Origin: Citrus sinensis
Lineage: Eukaryota; Streptophyta; Magnoliopsida; Sapindales; Rutaceae
Length of the DNA stretch: 64,000 bases
Direction: 5' to 3'
Assembly: GCF_022201045.2 (NCBI RefSeq)
Contig: NC_068564.1
Location: 26,999,001-27,063,000, forward strand
Below the pieces are notes generated by a model. It was not told where the DNA came from and did not search any database. It worked only from the letters and a program-made list of their open reading frames with translations. Made by a program: the position numbers and the translations under genes. Below, one piece after another: positions 12,601 through 24,507 of this stretch (the stretch's first letter is position 1; the number at the start of each line of letters is the position of its first letter).

Positions 12601-15600
12601 TCAATGTATTGCTCACATATAATGATATCATGGACTTCTCCAGCAATGAAAATGTTCCAGATTCAGAATTGAGTAATCTTATACACTTCTGCAGGACGCA
12701 TATGATGAGGGGGCTGAAATCAGGAGATAAATCTGTTAAAGAAAGAGAAAATCAGTAAAGAAATGAGGCAGCATCTAGAATAAAGTTTATGAGAAGCACA
12801 TAGAACCTGAACAAGGATCATTTTTCCTTCAACATTTATTTTAAAGGACATGATCTGCTTTTAGGACCATAAAAAGTACAGCCAGAAATTTGGAAAAAAA
12901 GAGGAGAGAAAACGAGTTCTTTTGCAAAACATTTCTTTTAATATAACACTTTTAAATAGAACTAGTCAAATGTATCAAGTAAGATCACTGGAATTAGAAT
13001 GAATTGAAAGTTGGAAAGCCCAAAAAGAACAATCTTTCAGCCAAATAATTCTTCAAAGGGTTTAAAAAACACTCTAATAGGCCAACAGCCCTGACTTGAT
13101 CTCTGATCAATTTCCTGTATGAAAATTCATCAAGCCACGCCCATAATCAACAGCTCACGTCAATACAACACCCAGGTAAGATGCAGCAAGAAATGAAAAA
13201 AGTATAAATTTACAGTTCATTTCTAAAAGTACAACTACAAGTATAAGACAATGTATTACATATAGGAAAGAAAGTGTATGAATTACTGACTACCTTTAAA
13301 ACCATTCAAATGAGTATGATGCTCAACAGTAGCCCAAAATTTGAATACGTTATTCCCAACTGTAGAAATGGCATCACATAAGAATGAGATAACAACTCGA
13401 GACAAGCTCTGTAGTACTGCTAACCCTTGTTCCTCAATACACCACTTATTTCTATTATAACCCGGCAAAAATAAGAACCATGTGCCAATTTCATTTATGT
13501 TTCTGTCAAATGCACCAGTACTCAACATGGCTGCTTGAGCCAGATTATATGCTTGATGCTTTATCTCACTAATTGGTGAAAAAATTAATAAGTTAACAAA
13601 TGGCTGAAGATGTTTGTACATCAGTTGTGGCATTCTAACAGGGATTCCACTCCTTGTAGGCCAATCAACATATTCAATCAGCAGTGACAGTATAGAGCAC
13701 TGCAGATTAGTTGGTAATGCTAAAGGATCAGTGAGAAGATTCATGAAAAAGTCAAATGATCCCTCCAAAACAGTAGGCATCATCCGCTGCACAAGACAAG
13801 ACAAAAAATTATTTAAGAACTTACGCTAGAAAATAGTTAATGATTGACACAAAGATTCAAACAAAACCAGAAAAAATCCAAGCCAGAAATTGAGGTTACC
13901 AATTTGTTATAGAATTAGTATGAGAAGATAATTTTAACAGCAGAAGGGTTCATTTCAATGAGATTGCATAAGTACTTTGAAAGAACATTGGAGAAGTTGA
14001 CGATCATGAACAATGGTGGTAGTTGAAGAAAGCTCGGATATGAAGAATATCCCAAAGACCCCCCATCCTGACATAATCTGTTAACAACAAGACAAAGAGA
14101 ATTGAAACTTACAAGATAAAACTTGAGAGTATCAAGAATCTTTGACTGGAAGTATATATCTGCATCATTGAGAGCAATGGCAGGCTTGGAGCAAAGATTC
14201 AAACCCCAAATTTCCAAAATTGCACTCATTAACTCCTTTTCAGTATCCACACCATCCACAATAATTGTATCTGAAATATTTTCACTGCCCTTCGGTATAG
14301 TAATTTGAGCATCCACATTCATCCCACTAATAATAATATCTGTATCCTCATTCAGGAGGGTAGTTTTTAATTTCTTCCTCCCTTTGCTCTTACATTCTAA
14401 AACATGTGCTGATTCAGCTTTTCTCTTCAAATGTGACTCACGTACTCTACTTTGGCTACTTCGCGAGGAAAGGAGAGTCAACAAAACTTGCGGATCAGGA
14501 AGCAAAGTTCGGACTTCATTCTGAACCTCTTGAATAAGAGATGCCCAATTTTGCATGATTTGATTGCTAGAACAAGAACTATGGTGTAAAGCACTTATGA
14601 AGGAATCCAACAACTTTAGTGCCTCCAGAAGAAGCCTTAAAGTTCCATGCTTCACAAGAACATCAAAGTGAAGCAACCCCTTGTTGATTACCGACCGGCT
14701 GAATGGTCGAGGACATATGCAACTCAAGATACTCTGCACATCAGGATTATCTATGGAAGGGGAATCTTGAGATTGCGTATCAAGGAAATCAAAACAAAGG
14801 CCCATGCCAACTGAGGAGAGCAGGTTTGCTGCCAGAGAAACACTTGCAAACCTGCAAGTGCATCAGTTAGCACACAGATGTGGAGGAACATGAGAAAGAG
14901 AAATAATAATCAAACAATCAGCGGAAAGGTCAATAGATCATGCAGCAATTTATAGAAAGCTGACCAGTTAGGTGATGAAAAATCTTCAAGGTTGTAAGGG
15001 AATTCACTCATGTATGCTGAGGCCAAGGACGGTCTCCCTTGAAGAATAGCCAAAAGTAGATCTCTATGATAACTGATCTCTGTTGCTTTTAGCTTCTTCA
15101 TAAGCCCCAGTAATCTCTTTGGATTACCCCTTAATGGATTTGGTTGTCTCTTCAAATCCGACATCAAACCATTGCAAGGATCAGTGCAGACAGTAACTAG
15201 AACACTGTGGGCTAACTCTGCAGTGGGCCCACCATTCTCCCTACCAGAGATACCGATTAACTGTTCCAGAGTAACACTCCCGAAGAGAACACTCCGAAGA
15301 CCTGGGGGCACTAATGAATCTTCTGTAATGACCCTATTTTGCAATGTAGACAAGACATAAACAACAATCTCGTCTTCATCATTCCCAAGTCCACGAAGCA
15401 CACCAGAATACATTTCCTTCTGTTGAAGGATCCACCTCAATAATCCTGGTTTCCCTACCTCCAAAAATGCCATTGCAAACCTGACAAATGACTTCCTTGT
15501 CAAGTGCTTCCTTTTCATGTCACTCCCCCTCCGTTTATACTCTGCAAGCTTTGAAAATACAGGAAGCTTGAAATCAAATTTCTTTGCAACCTCAGAAGCC

Positions 15601-16451
15601 AACCCTGAGCCACGTCTAACAATTGATGCCATTAGCAAAAGCGCTGCATTTTGGCGCTTCCCTTCTTTGCTGTTCAATTCCTTATATATGTCATCCATCT
15701 TTTCATCAATAATCATTCGAGCAAACTTATCGATAACCCTACTAATAGCAATTCTTTCCTTATCATTCAGTGCATACATTCCATCAGGATGACTCAGAAT
15801 AGCAGAAATTAACGAAAATATATATAGCATCCCTGGTTTTCCTTGTCGTAGCTGCCATGCTTCCATAAGCTCCGAAAACCTATTGGAAGTGTGCACATAT
15901 AACCGCAGCAATTCACCTCCAGAATCCCCTTTCAGTAACTTGATAAACTCCTTGATAGCATCTGCACATATTTTTATTTCCAGTGCATTTATATTATGTA
16001 GCAGTTCTTTGAGTTTAGCTTCTTGGTTCACTTTGAAAACAAATTTTGGAAATTCTTCTTCCTCCACGTCACTCTCCTCATTATCATCATCTAACATATC
16101 TGCGATTAATAGAAAAAACACAATTAAGCAATTTGGTACACTTTCATCATATCAAAAATAACTTCAAATAACTAGTTTTTCAAGTTATCAATCAAACATT
16201 ATTTTCTGTTTGATGGATGACTGAGAGGGCAATAAAACCAATAAGTATAAAATAAAATTAAGAGGAAAAAAATTTAGTTAGAGGCTCTGATGCAGCTAAT
16301 TAACTACAACTCGAGGGAATGACTACAACGAAAATTGATTGAATCATCACAAAAACCCAAATGTGAGACTTTTTTTTTTTTTTGTGATACGGAATTGTGT
16401 GAAAAGAAGCATTGGACCTTTAACAGCTGATAGTGAGCTGGGTTCATCCAT
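3672..16451 (-). CDS. URB1: URB1/Npa1-like nucleolar pre-ribosomal-associated protein 1
   Basis: URB1 (yeast Npa1) is a giant helical-repeat nucleolar protein of early pre-60S particles. I joined 14 minus-strand exons: 16451-16418 (tentative start MDEPSSLSAVK), 16099-14923, 14851-14113, 13786-13294, 12732-12581, 12505-9065, 8951-8739, 8063-7860, 7760-7557, 7255-7097, 6105-5755, 5438-5003, 4779-4695 and 3876-3672. This gives 2630 residues, close to what I expect for plant URB1. The acidic N-terminus (DDDNEESDVEEEEF) is followed by the Npa1 domain (about 40-400). The conserved C-terminal NopRA1-type domain (about 2015-2215) contains YDPVFILRF and GLLAVAFVSISSPD. Exon 13 is coding in a frame different from its longest open frame (SLWSRIHCPAEANP). 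Exon 1 is inferred, and the exon 2/3 junction lacks a clean GT donor. It is divergent from RBP45. Confidence 0.86.
6435..6550. repeat. Possible short interspersed repeat in a URB1 intron
   Basis: Inside the 991-base URB1 intron (6106-7096) an oligo(A) run is followed by a GC-rich block (GCCACCAAGATGGTGG...CCGGACCCC) unlike the AT-rich intron around it. Read on the minus strand this is a GC-rich body ending in oligo(T). The composition suggests an inserted short element such as a SINE fragment. No target duplication was identified, so this is a weak call. Confidence 0.3.
7455..7515. repeat. GATA/GGTA microsatellite plus a long G run
   Basis: Tandem GATA and GGTA units (about 7470-7495) are followed by an uninterrupted run of 13 or so G between about 7502 and 7514. 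The run sits in a URB1 intron about 40 bases downstream (on the minus strand) of the exon 9 splice donor. It is likely length-variable. Confidence 0.85.
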
Positions 16452-16817
16452 TGACGAGAGAAGAGGATTTTTCAGCTATTAATGTCCGAATTTATTATTT
16501 AGGGTTTAAGGAAAGGATTAGGGTTTTAGGAGGCTTTGTCATGTTAGAAAATGGAGAAGCTCGGCTACAGATGATTTCAAGTCTCAAAATTGGGCCAAGG
16601 CCATGAATCCTCGAGCCCAATAACATCGGCTCACCCTATCACAAACCCGCGAGTCATCTCTCTCCACGTGTCCCTCGCCGAATGTCCCTATAAAATGCCA
16701 ACGTAGCTCGAGATTTCCACCTCTAGTTCTCGCATTACCCTCTCTTCTAGGGCTCAGTTTACCCTCTTCATCGGATCTCGAAAATCAATTAATAACGCTT
16801 TAGTAATTGATATAACG
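16452..16817. promoter_or_regulatory. Bidirectional URB1/RBP45 promoter with telo-boxes and site II motifs
   Basis: Only 366 bases separate the inferred URB1 start (16451, minus) and the RBP45 start (16818, plus). Two telo-boxes (TTAGGGTTT) lie at about 16499-16507 and 16518-16526. Site II-type motifs lie at 16591-16596 (TGGGCC) and 16614-16619 (AGCCCA, that is TGGGCT on the minus strand). A TATA-like CTATAAAA is at 16688-16695, suitably placed for RBP45. Telo-box plus site II is the known signature of plant ribosome-biogenesis and translation genes, so co-regulation of URB1 with that regulon is expected. The RBP45 5' untranslated region fills roughly the last 100 bases. Confidence 0.7.
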
Positions 16818-19800
16818 ATGATGCAACAACCGCCATCACAGCCTTCCGATCAGACTAGCCAGTACCAGCAGCAACATCAGCAGTGGATGGCGTATCAACA
16901 GCAGTCGCAGCAGCAGCAACAACAACATCAAACTCCGGTGCCACCTCCGGTTGGATGGACTCCGCAGCCGGTGCCTCCTCCATCTCAGCAGACGCAGCCC
17001 TACGGTGTCGCCCCCGATGCTTCCTCCGACGGGATCCGTTCTTTGTGGATCGGAGACTTGCAGCCGTGGATGGAGGAGAGTTATATCGCCAGCATCTTCG
17101 GCCATACTGGAGAGGTAATAGCAAGTATAACGATGCTTTGTAAAGATTTGCTGATGGTAAAAATTTGACTGTGTTAAGTTTACATGGATAACGAATTATG
17201 TAACTTTTGAATGGGGTCATCGCATTTACGGTTTCTATCCTCTGGATTAGGTCTAGCATCTGTGACTTAATGTTATCACTCAGTGTGGGTGTTTGCAGCT
17301 TTTCAATTAACGAATTATTGGAACAATTTTTTATTAATCCAGTACCTTTTTTCAGATATCTAAACCTAATTAAATCCAAATCCTTATCAAAACTTTGCAT
17401 AATTACATTTGATGCGTTATCTGCCAAATTGATTGGCTCATTATTGAGAAGGCAGCCCAAGTTTTTTATAAAACATTCTGACAGTATTGTATTTATTTCA
17501 AAAACAATCTGAAAATTGAATGATGTATTATATGATCAATTTATGTTGATTCCTAAAACACTGTGATTATGATTCAGAAGCTGCTGTTAATTGATTTGCT
17601 TAATGAATTTTTGGTTCCAAAAGCTTATTTTATGTTATAATATACAGAATGGTTTTATCTTAAATTGATCAATAGGGTCGCAAGATATCATTTGCTGGTA
17701 ACAATGCACATATCATGTCATGGAGATCTGTGAATATGTTTGAAGCGCAGACATGGTAGAATATGATGGTCATCAACTGTCTGGACCCATGGTAGCATGC
17801 TACTTGTGTGATAATTTTTTATTCCTTCGAAGACTTGACTTTGATTCTGGAACAATTTTTTCCCCCCTGGAAGAGGGCACAAGGATATAGGCTTTTGCAA
17901 TATTTCGTGAGGAATTGGATGATTTTTCAGGCTTTTTTTTTTTGGGCTATGCGGGGAGGTTTTGGTTTTGGGAATCTTCATAATCCAGATTTTTCATTTT
18001 TGATGAATTGATTGTTAGCTTTTAGCTCTTCCTTGAATTGTCTGACTGCTTGTTCATCTTCTTTGTATCCTTTAATCCAATGATTTTTAATGAAGTTCCT
18101 TTTCTGTTGTTATTAAACAAAGTGTATGTGTTATATATGTTATGTTTGGGGATGTGTACGTCTCTAACTATGGAGTATCCTGTTTTGTTTGTATGTAAGT
18201 TGTGTGTTTGGTTTTCTTATTTAATTGAATAATCAATTGTGGACATGTATAATAAAATAACTGTACGAGTGTGTGGCTGTGTAGTCAATGTTAATTTATG
18301 ATAGTGGTTATACACAAATGGATCATCCAAACATAAAATATATAAAATATTTGAGATTCAAATTATTGTATTACATGGCATGTTTTCTTCCTTGTCTACC
18401 TCTCTTCCCGACTGTTTTATTGAGTGTTGCTTAGAGACATGTTTGTTTGCTTACAGTTTGTTTCAGGAAAGGTTATTCGCAACAAGCAAACAAATTTTTC
18501 AGAGGGTTATGGTTTTATTGAGTTTGTTAGTCATGCTGCTGCAGAGAGGGTTTTGCAGACTTTTAATGGCACCCAAATGCCAAGCACTGAGCAAAACTTC
18601 AGACTGAATTGGGCAACCTATGGGGCTGGTGAGAGGCGTCAAGATGATGGTCCTGATTTTACAATTTTTGTGGGAGATTTGGCTGCCGATGTAACTGACT
18701 ATGTGCTACAAGAAACATTTAGAGCTGTCTACTCGTCAGTGAAGGGTGCTAAAGTGGTCACTGATAGAACCACTGGACGCTCTAAGGGGTATGGTTTTGT
18801 GAGATTTGGGGATGAAAGTGAACAATTGCGTTCCATGACCGAAATGAATGGCGTGCTCTGCTCTACTAGACCTATGCGGATTGGGCCAGCTGCCACCAAG
18901 AAAGCTGCCACTGGCCAGCAATATCAGAAAGGTATGTTTGCAGTTGGTTATGCGGCTAATGTTTTGCTGTAATTTCCATGAGAAAGGTGTTTGTCTTTTG
19001 CTATTATCTGTTAAATGTTTGTCCTCTACCATATCGTGCTTTATGGTAAAGCTTTACGACCATTTGAAGTCATAAGTTGAAGTTTGTTGATTATATGCAA
19101 CTATTTTAGAGGTGAAGTTGTCAAACGGTATTCTAGATTGACATTCATTCAGTTAAGCAATTGAAGATATGCGGAATTTACGAAGTCATTTCCTTCCAGT
19201 AATTGCCTTTGTAAACTTGGGAGAATTTAATTCAATTGAAACATGCATAAACTTATATAGAACTCATGTTGTCTTAAAGCAGGACACCAAGAGGCTCTCA
19301 TTTTGAGGGAGCCTGGAACTGATTTCGGGTGAAATGATTCCACTTTAATGCGTGGCCTCATTTTAGGTCAGTGATTTTGTTTACGTCAGAAGAATCTTCA
19401 CTTTCTCGTGGCATTTATTTCCTACATTCCTGAATTTCTTTTCCAGTTCCTTATATGTGGAGAGTACCAGTTATGTTCCATTTTCCAAAGTTCTTGTCCT
19501 TCTTTCTTTAATTTACGTAAATCCAAAAGAACTGTTGTTTATGTTGTCGTGGACCAATTTCCTTTACAGTTACATTTTTTCCTTTGATTCTGTCGGTTTG
19601 CAAGTGTGCTTTATTTATTAAGAAAGAAAGCCTGCTAAACTTCAGACTTGAAGGAACAGCCTAGCTTGAAGCCGCACAAAGTGGTCGTTGATACAGTTGC
19701 TTTCATGTTAATGTGCACTGTTATCTAATCCCTCATAGATAGGTTGTGCCATTGGCCTTGTAATTTTGTGTTTCCTGTCTATTCTTCTCGTCTACTTATG

Positions 19801-21720
19801 TGTCCAGCTAGGGGGTGAAGACTTGGAATGCACTTATTTCACATCCTCTGTTATATGCACATTTACTGGATTTATTTCAGAATATGCATGGTTGTTCCTG
19901 CACAATAAATCAAGAAAAAATACATGTTAATTATTTTATCCAGCTGTTAGTGCTTAATTTTTCATGCAATTGTAAGTTAATTGTATTTGTTTGTTCTCTT
20001 AATTTGCCTGTGCTGTTCCGCCTACAAGTCCATTGATATTAGAGAACAAAAATCGATTGATGCTGCATAATCTGTTTGTGTGCAATGTGTGAATTCATTT
20101 GGAAGTATCAATCTGCATGATTTTATTATTATGCATAGGAGAGCGGATAATCTACAATGTTCCATGATGAAACTTTTCCTTGGTTATAGTTGGTATTTCT
20201 CAGTTTTTTCCTTTACTTTTCTTCTACTATGTATTAATTCTGTTTTCTCTAATTCTAATTAACCTGTGCTGTGTATTAAATGTCTTACAATCAAATTAAT
20301 TGTTAGTGTTTGTTATTTACAAATAACAAGTAAGACTGTCAAAAATGTTCATCATGTTTAGTCATTTGAATGTGTGAAAATAAATGTGGTTTGGAAATGA
20401 CAGACCAGTTACATGCCTAGGCATGTGGGGACAGGAATTCTGGTTAAGAACCTTGCTTAATGTATGTTCCTGACATATATTTGTCATTTGCAGCTACTTA
20501 TCAAAATACCCAAGGAAGCCAGGGCGAGAATGATCCAAATAATACAACAGTGCGTAGTTTATTTTATGTTGATACTAATTAAGTTGTTGCTATACTTGAG
20601 TGACATTTCAACCTCTTGAGTGCAGATATTTGTTGGGGGTTTGGATCCTAGTGTTACAGATGACATTTTGAAAACAGTTTTTGGTCAATATGGTGAGTTA
20701 GTTCATGTGAAAATACCAGCGGGCAAGCGCTGCGGGTTTGTTCAGTTTGCTAACAGGTAAGCAGTGGACTATTTTGGTTTGGTATATCATGCGTACAATC
20801 TGTTTTCTTGAACTTTTAATCCTTCATGTGATGTACTTTAGAACTTGTGCGGAGCAAGCACTATCAGTTTTGAATGGCACCCAATTAGGAGGACAAAGCA
20901 TTAGACTGTCATGGGGGCGTAGTCCTTCAAACAAACAGGTAATGTGATCATCATCAAGTATTTCAGCGTTTTTTGTTTTCAGTGCACGCTTTTATATGTA
21001 TGAATATTAATAGTGCCCATCAATTTTGGTTTGGCTTTGATCAGTCGGATCAGGCCCAATGGAACGGTGGTGGATACTATGGTTTTGCACAAGGATACGA
21101 GGCATATGGATATGCGCCTCCTACCCAAGACCCGAACATGTACTATGGGGGCTTTCCTGGATATGGGACTTACCAACAGCCAGGGTCTTACCAACAGCCA
21201 CAGCAGGTTAGTGAATTTAATGTTTCTCACATCATTTTTTAATTTTTTTCTTTCTATAGTTTTGGTAATTGATAATAGGGATATGAGTTTATAGAAGTTA
21301 GATGGCTTCCTATGGTTGTTTCATGGTGTGAACTGTATGCTAGCAATGTACAACATAATTTTGTGAGTGATAGGTTTGCTGGGAATTGGGGATGTAGGGG
21401 AAACATTGTTCTTCGGAATTATTTTCCTTTACACAAGTTAATGCTTGCAGTTGGGTTGTCACACCGGGCTGGGGAATAGTTTAACAAGTTTGCAAAGAAT
21501 CTCATCACGTGGCTAGTGCCTGATGTGCTGTCATTTGGATATTACATACCTAAACAACTCTTTTCAATCCCAAATTTCTGAGTGTTTTTTTTTTTCGTTT
21601 TAAAGTTTAGATTAGCACTTGTGGGCTATAAATGTCAAGAAGATTGGTTGTGCAAGCTGTGTTTATGACATGCACATCTTGTTTCTGTTGATTTAACAAT
21701 ATTCTTGCTATGTGCAGTGA
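16818..21720 (+). CDS. RBP45: RBP45-type RNA-binding protein (three RRMs)
   Basis: RBP45/47 proteins are nuclear, hnRNP-like plant proteins that bind U-rich and poly(A) RNA. Seven exons join in frame: 16818-17114, 18457-18931, 20494-20549, 20626-20756, 20842-20938, 21045-21206 and 21718-21720, giving 406 residues. A Gln/Pro-rich N-terminus (1-65) precedes RRM1 (RNP2 SLWIGDL at 75-81, RNP1 EGYGFIEF at 115-122), RRM2 (RNP2 IFVGDL at 169-174, RNP1 KGYGFVRF at 209-216) and RRM3 (RNP2 IFVGGL at 277-282, RNP1 KRCGFVQF at 310-317). The C-terminus is rich in Gly, Tyr and Gln. In this model the last exon supplies only the TGA as its first codon. Introns 1 and 2 are long (about 1.3 and 1.6 kb). Part of exon 5 is duplicated at the window start. 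Confidence 0.95.
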
Positions 21721-21972
21721 TGTATTTATGGTGCAAGTCTTGAAGCTGGGGTAGCCATAATCAAATTGAATTTTAGGAAGGTATTTGTTGTTTGGTTGTT
21801 GAGGATGATGTGAGTGCTTGGAGATAGTTTATTGATTTTTTTTTTCTCTTTTTATTTAGTATCTGCAATGTTGTGTATTTGAAGCATTTATTTATGGGAT
21901 TGGTTGTAGCATGCAGACTAGATATTGCAGTATTTTCGAACTTGATGTTATTGTTTATCATTTGCATTTTGC

Positions 21973-22032
21973 TGTTTAATTTTCTTATTGTGATCTATGT
22001 GATGTTTAATTTTCTTATTGTGATCCATGTGA
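21973..22032 (+). repeat. Two tandem 30-bp units in the RBP45 3' region
   Basis: The unit beginning TGTTTAATTTTCTTATTGTG occurs at 21973-22002 and again at 22003-22032 with one difference (ATCTATG versus ATCCATG). It lies downstream of the RBP45 stop, probably in the 3' untranslated region. Confidence 0.9.
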
Positions 22033-22099
22033 TGTGCGTGCGCTGGAGTCAATTTGGAGTTGTTTCAGTTGCATGACATTTGCTTTCAATTTTAACGAG

Positions 22100-23207
22100 G
22101 CAAAAATATTGAATAAGCACTGTAGTTGTGGTGTGAGTATATGTATAGATTGCCCTTGTATTATATTTGGAAAATCTTGGCCACTATAGAGAAGAACAAG
22201 TGGGAAGATTGATCAACAGGGATGTTGAGCAAATTCACTGATTGGAAAAATGGTCGCACCCGATTTTAACTTGTGCATAAGCTATAGGAGGTAGCAATGC
22301 GAATAACCTAATCATATTTGAGCGCTCGTTTAGAAACTTTAGATAATGGAAGTGGATTGCAGCATTCTTGCTTTTGATTATCATTAAACCGTAGATTTCA
22401 GTTTGAAAAATCTTTAATTGCGTTTGAGTAACCTGATCAACTGAATCCTTATGAAACACGTTCTGTATTGTGTATGGTGAATGTTCCCCCTCCAAATGAA
22501 TTGAGGTTTAAATTTTTGTTTAGTCGCACAATATTTCATTAGATCTAGAAGGCATTTCTTGTAAAAATATGTATTGCCCTTAATACCGTCAGTTCTGTTT
22601 GGACTGAGTTTGTTTGTATTTCAACGCCAAATCAAACAGAACATATCCGAAATGCTTAAGAGGCCATAATGTATGCTTTGTCTTTAAAAGTCATTTAATT
22701 GTGGCCAATGAGGCAGTCAGTAGTCGCTACATTATTATCTTGTTTCTGTTGCAAGTAGAACCAGACATGCTCTTGTTTCGGATGCAACAACAATAAATTA
22801 TCCTCACAGCAAATTGACGCAAACCACTAATGTTGCTTTCTTTACGTGCATAACTAACGGGATCCTTAAGATACAAAAAATATCTAAAAACTAAATCCGC
22901 CCTCTTATGTATAAATAGACGGAGCTCTCGGAAAAGAGTATATCAATTTATCCAAACTTTTATGGCACGCTCTGGATAACAATAATAATAAGACCGTCAC
23001 TCTGAGAGAGGTGATATCTGTAGTAAAAAGTTTCACTGCCGGAAGACGTCCTATGTATGTATGTATGTATATAGATCCACTTTCAGTATGCAAATAACAA
23101 CTACTAAAACAATAATGTTAGGCTGGATGGATATCATAGTCCATTATTATTATTATTATTATTATTAATGTAACAAGCTCGCAAAGGGAGAGACAAACTA
23201 AGCTAAA
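22100..23207. other. Intergenic DNA between RBP45 and LEA14
   Basis: Convergent gene ends face this interval, so it should hold both polyadenylation regions. It contains short microsatellites: GTAT units at about 23053-23070 and ATT units at about 23143-23167. No coding frame or RNA gene is supported. Confidence 0.5.
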
Positions 23208-23663
23208 CTAAAAAATATCAGAGAGAGAAGGAAGCTTGAACTCTCCTTTCTTAGAGAGAGGAATGGTGAAGTTGCCGATGATAGGGAGATCAATGGTGAG
23301 ACCCAGCTCCACCTCATAATCAATATCCCAGTCGGCTCCAATGTCCTTGGCCAAGCTCACCAGGATGTTGGGGGGCACCTTCATCGGCACCTGCAGCAAG
23401 GTCTTGTCGTTCCCTTTCAGAGAGCCCGGGTCCGCCATTGTTCCCGACGCTATCACTTTGCCGGCGCTTTTGAAAGTGTAGGAGATCTCACAAATGGGAA
23501 GAGAATGGCTGTAGGGGTTATCAACGGAGACCTTGGCGTCGTACTCGACGGCTTCACGACTGACGTTCTTGAGATCGACGTCTGTGATTTCAGCCTCTGG
23601 CTTCTCTATGTTTGCCATCTTCTCTGCCACGAAGTTCTTCGCCTTGTCCAGGAACTGCGCCAT
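23208..23663 (-). CDS. LEA14: LEA14-type late embryogenesis abundant protein (LEA_2/WHy)
   Basis: An intronless gene for a 151-residue protein starting MAQFLDKAKNFVAEKMANIE. The frame is open for six codons upstream (MRIEED), but the conserved family start is the Met at 23663. The body is a single LEA_2/WHy domain: an N-terminal amphipathic helix, then a beta-rich part with the VSVDNPYSHSLPICEISYTF motif, GTMADPGSL and the C-terminal IDLPIIGNFTIPLSKKGEFKLP. LEA14 proteins are cytosolic, folded (not disordered) and accumulate under dehydration and ABA. Length matches the family. The promoter upstream (23664-24180) carries ACGT elements that fit stress induction. Confidence 0.94.
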   Translation of the reverse strand: MAQFLDKAKNFVAEKMANIEKPEAEITDVDLKNVSREAVEYDAKVSVDNPYSHSLPICEISYTFKSAGKVIASGTMADPGSLKGNDKTLLQVPMKVPPNILVSLAKDIGADWDIDYEVELGLTIDLPIIGNFTIPLSKKGEFKLPSLSDIF

Positions 23664-23811
23664 ATCTTCTTCTATTCTCAACTTCTTCTTTACAATTTCG
23701 ATTTAATTCGGACACACAGTGTAAACAGACCACAAGGGTTATCTGGATTCAGATTTGATTGAGAAAGAGTTGGCGTAGTGAAGTGACCGTATGAATGTAG
23801 TTTTACCAAGT

Positions 23812-23895
23812 TATATAGAAAGTGTATGTGGGTTGTCGACACGTGTAAAGGCATTCTTCCTTTAACGAGGACGCGTGAGGAAGTACGTGTGTGGA
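23812..23895 (-). promoter_or_regulatory. LEA14 promoter: TATA box and ABRE-like ACGT elements
   Basis: On the minus strand a TATA box (CTATATAA) lies at about 23812-23819, roughly 150 bases before the LEA14 start. Just upstream is a palindromic G-box-like ABRE core ACACGTGT (23839-23846), then a second ACGT core in TACGTGTG (about 23884-23891). Paired ACGT cores are typical of ABA-responsive promoters. Function is inferred from motif and position. Confidence 0.6.
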
Positions 23896-24223
23896 CCGTG
23901 GACTTTCCGTGGAAAGAGGATCCGTGCTCCCCTCTGGGTCTGCCGTCTGGCGTGCGTGTACTCTGGGAAGTCTCTCTCTGTGTTCCAAGTACCAACTATA
24001 ACTATTAATTATGATAATTAATGCCCAATGGATTGGATAAAAATCTGTACTTGCTTTCCTTATCCAGAGGCTAGGGAGCATAAAAATAATAATAATAATC
24101 AAAATAAGTGAGAAAGAATCCCAAGCACAAGGATCCAAAAATAGTATACTCAAAGCACCGACTTGTGACCGCCACCATCCCCCCACCGAAAGTATATCTG
24201 AGAAAGTAGCATAAAAATGAAAA

Positions 24224-24296
24224 TGGAGATGCGGGGTATCGATCCCCGTACCTCTCGCATGCTAAGCGAGCGCTCTACCATCTGAGCTACATCCCC
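24224..24296 (-). tRNA. trnA-AGC: tRNA-Ala (AGC)
   Basis: A 73-nt nuclear tRNA on the minus strand. The acceptor stem GGGGATG pairs with CATCTCC (one G-U), the discriminator base is A, the D-arm contains TAGCTCAGATGGTAGAGC, the anticodon stem-loop is CTCGC-TTAGCAT-GCGAG with anticodon AGC, and the T-arm CGGGG-ATCGATA-CCCCG is the usual plant tRNA-Ala form. There is no intron and no encoded CCA. Downstream T runs (TTTTCATTTTT) provide a Pol III terminator. It lies between the LEA14 promoter and the 3' end of RH32. Confidence 0.97.
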
Positions 24297-24507
24297 TTTT
24301 CAGTTCTTTATTTTTGTTATTATTTAATCTATTGGTGGCAACCGTAATATTTGATCCCTAAAAAGAGATTTCCACGAGCAAAATTGTAACTCCAAAGCTA
24401 GAAATATCAGAGTAAGCTTTTCTGGGCACAAAATTTTCTCAATTTCAAATAATTGAAGACAACTTGTAAAAATACTCAAAAGGTAAGGTAAAGTGCTATG
24501 TATTAAC

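Noticed and set aside
12469..12672. Plus-strand open frame opposite URB1 exons 5 and 6
   Set aside because: Antisense shadow of real URB1 exons whose splice sites and frames fit the minus-strand gene.
13915..14112. Continuation of the URB1 exon 3 open frame past 14113
   Set aside because: A strong GTAAGT donor at 14112 joins exon 3 (KFYL) to exon 4 (RMMPTVLEG) in phase; the further open frame is intronic read-through.
16836..17460. Minus-strand open frames over RBP45 exon 1
   Set aside because: They are shadows of the CAG-rich coding exon; the plus strand has a clear RRM protein.
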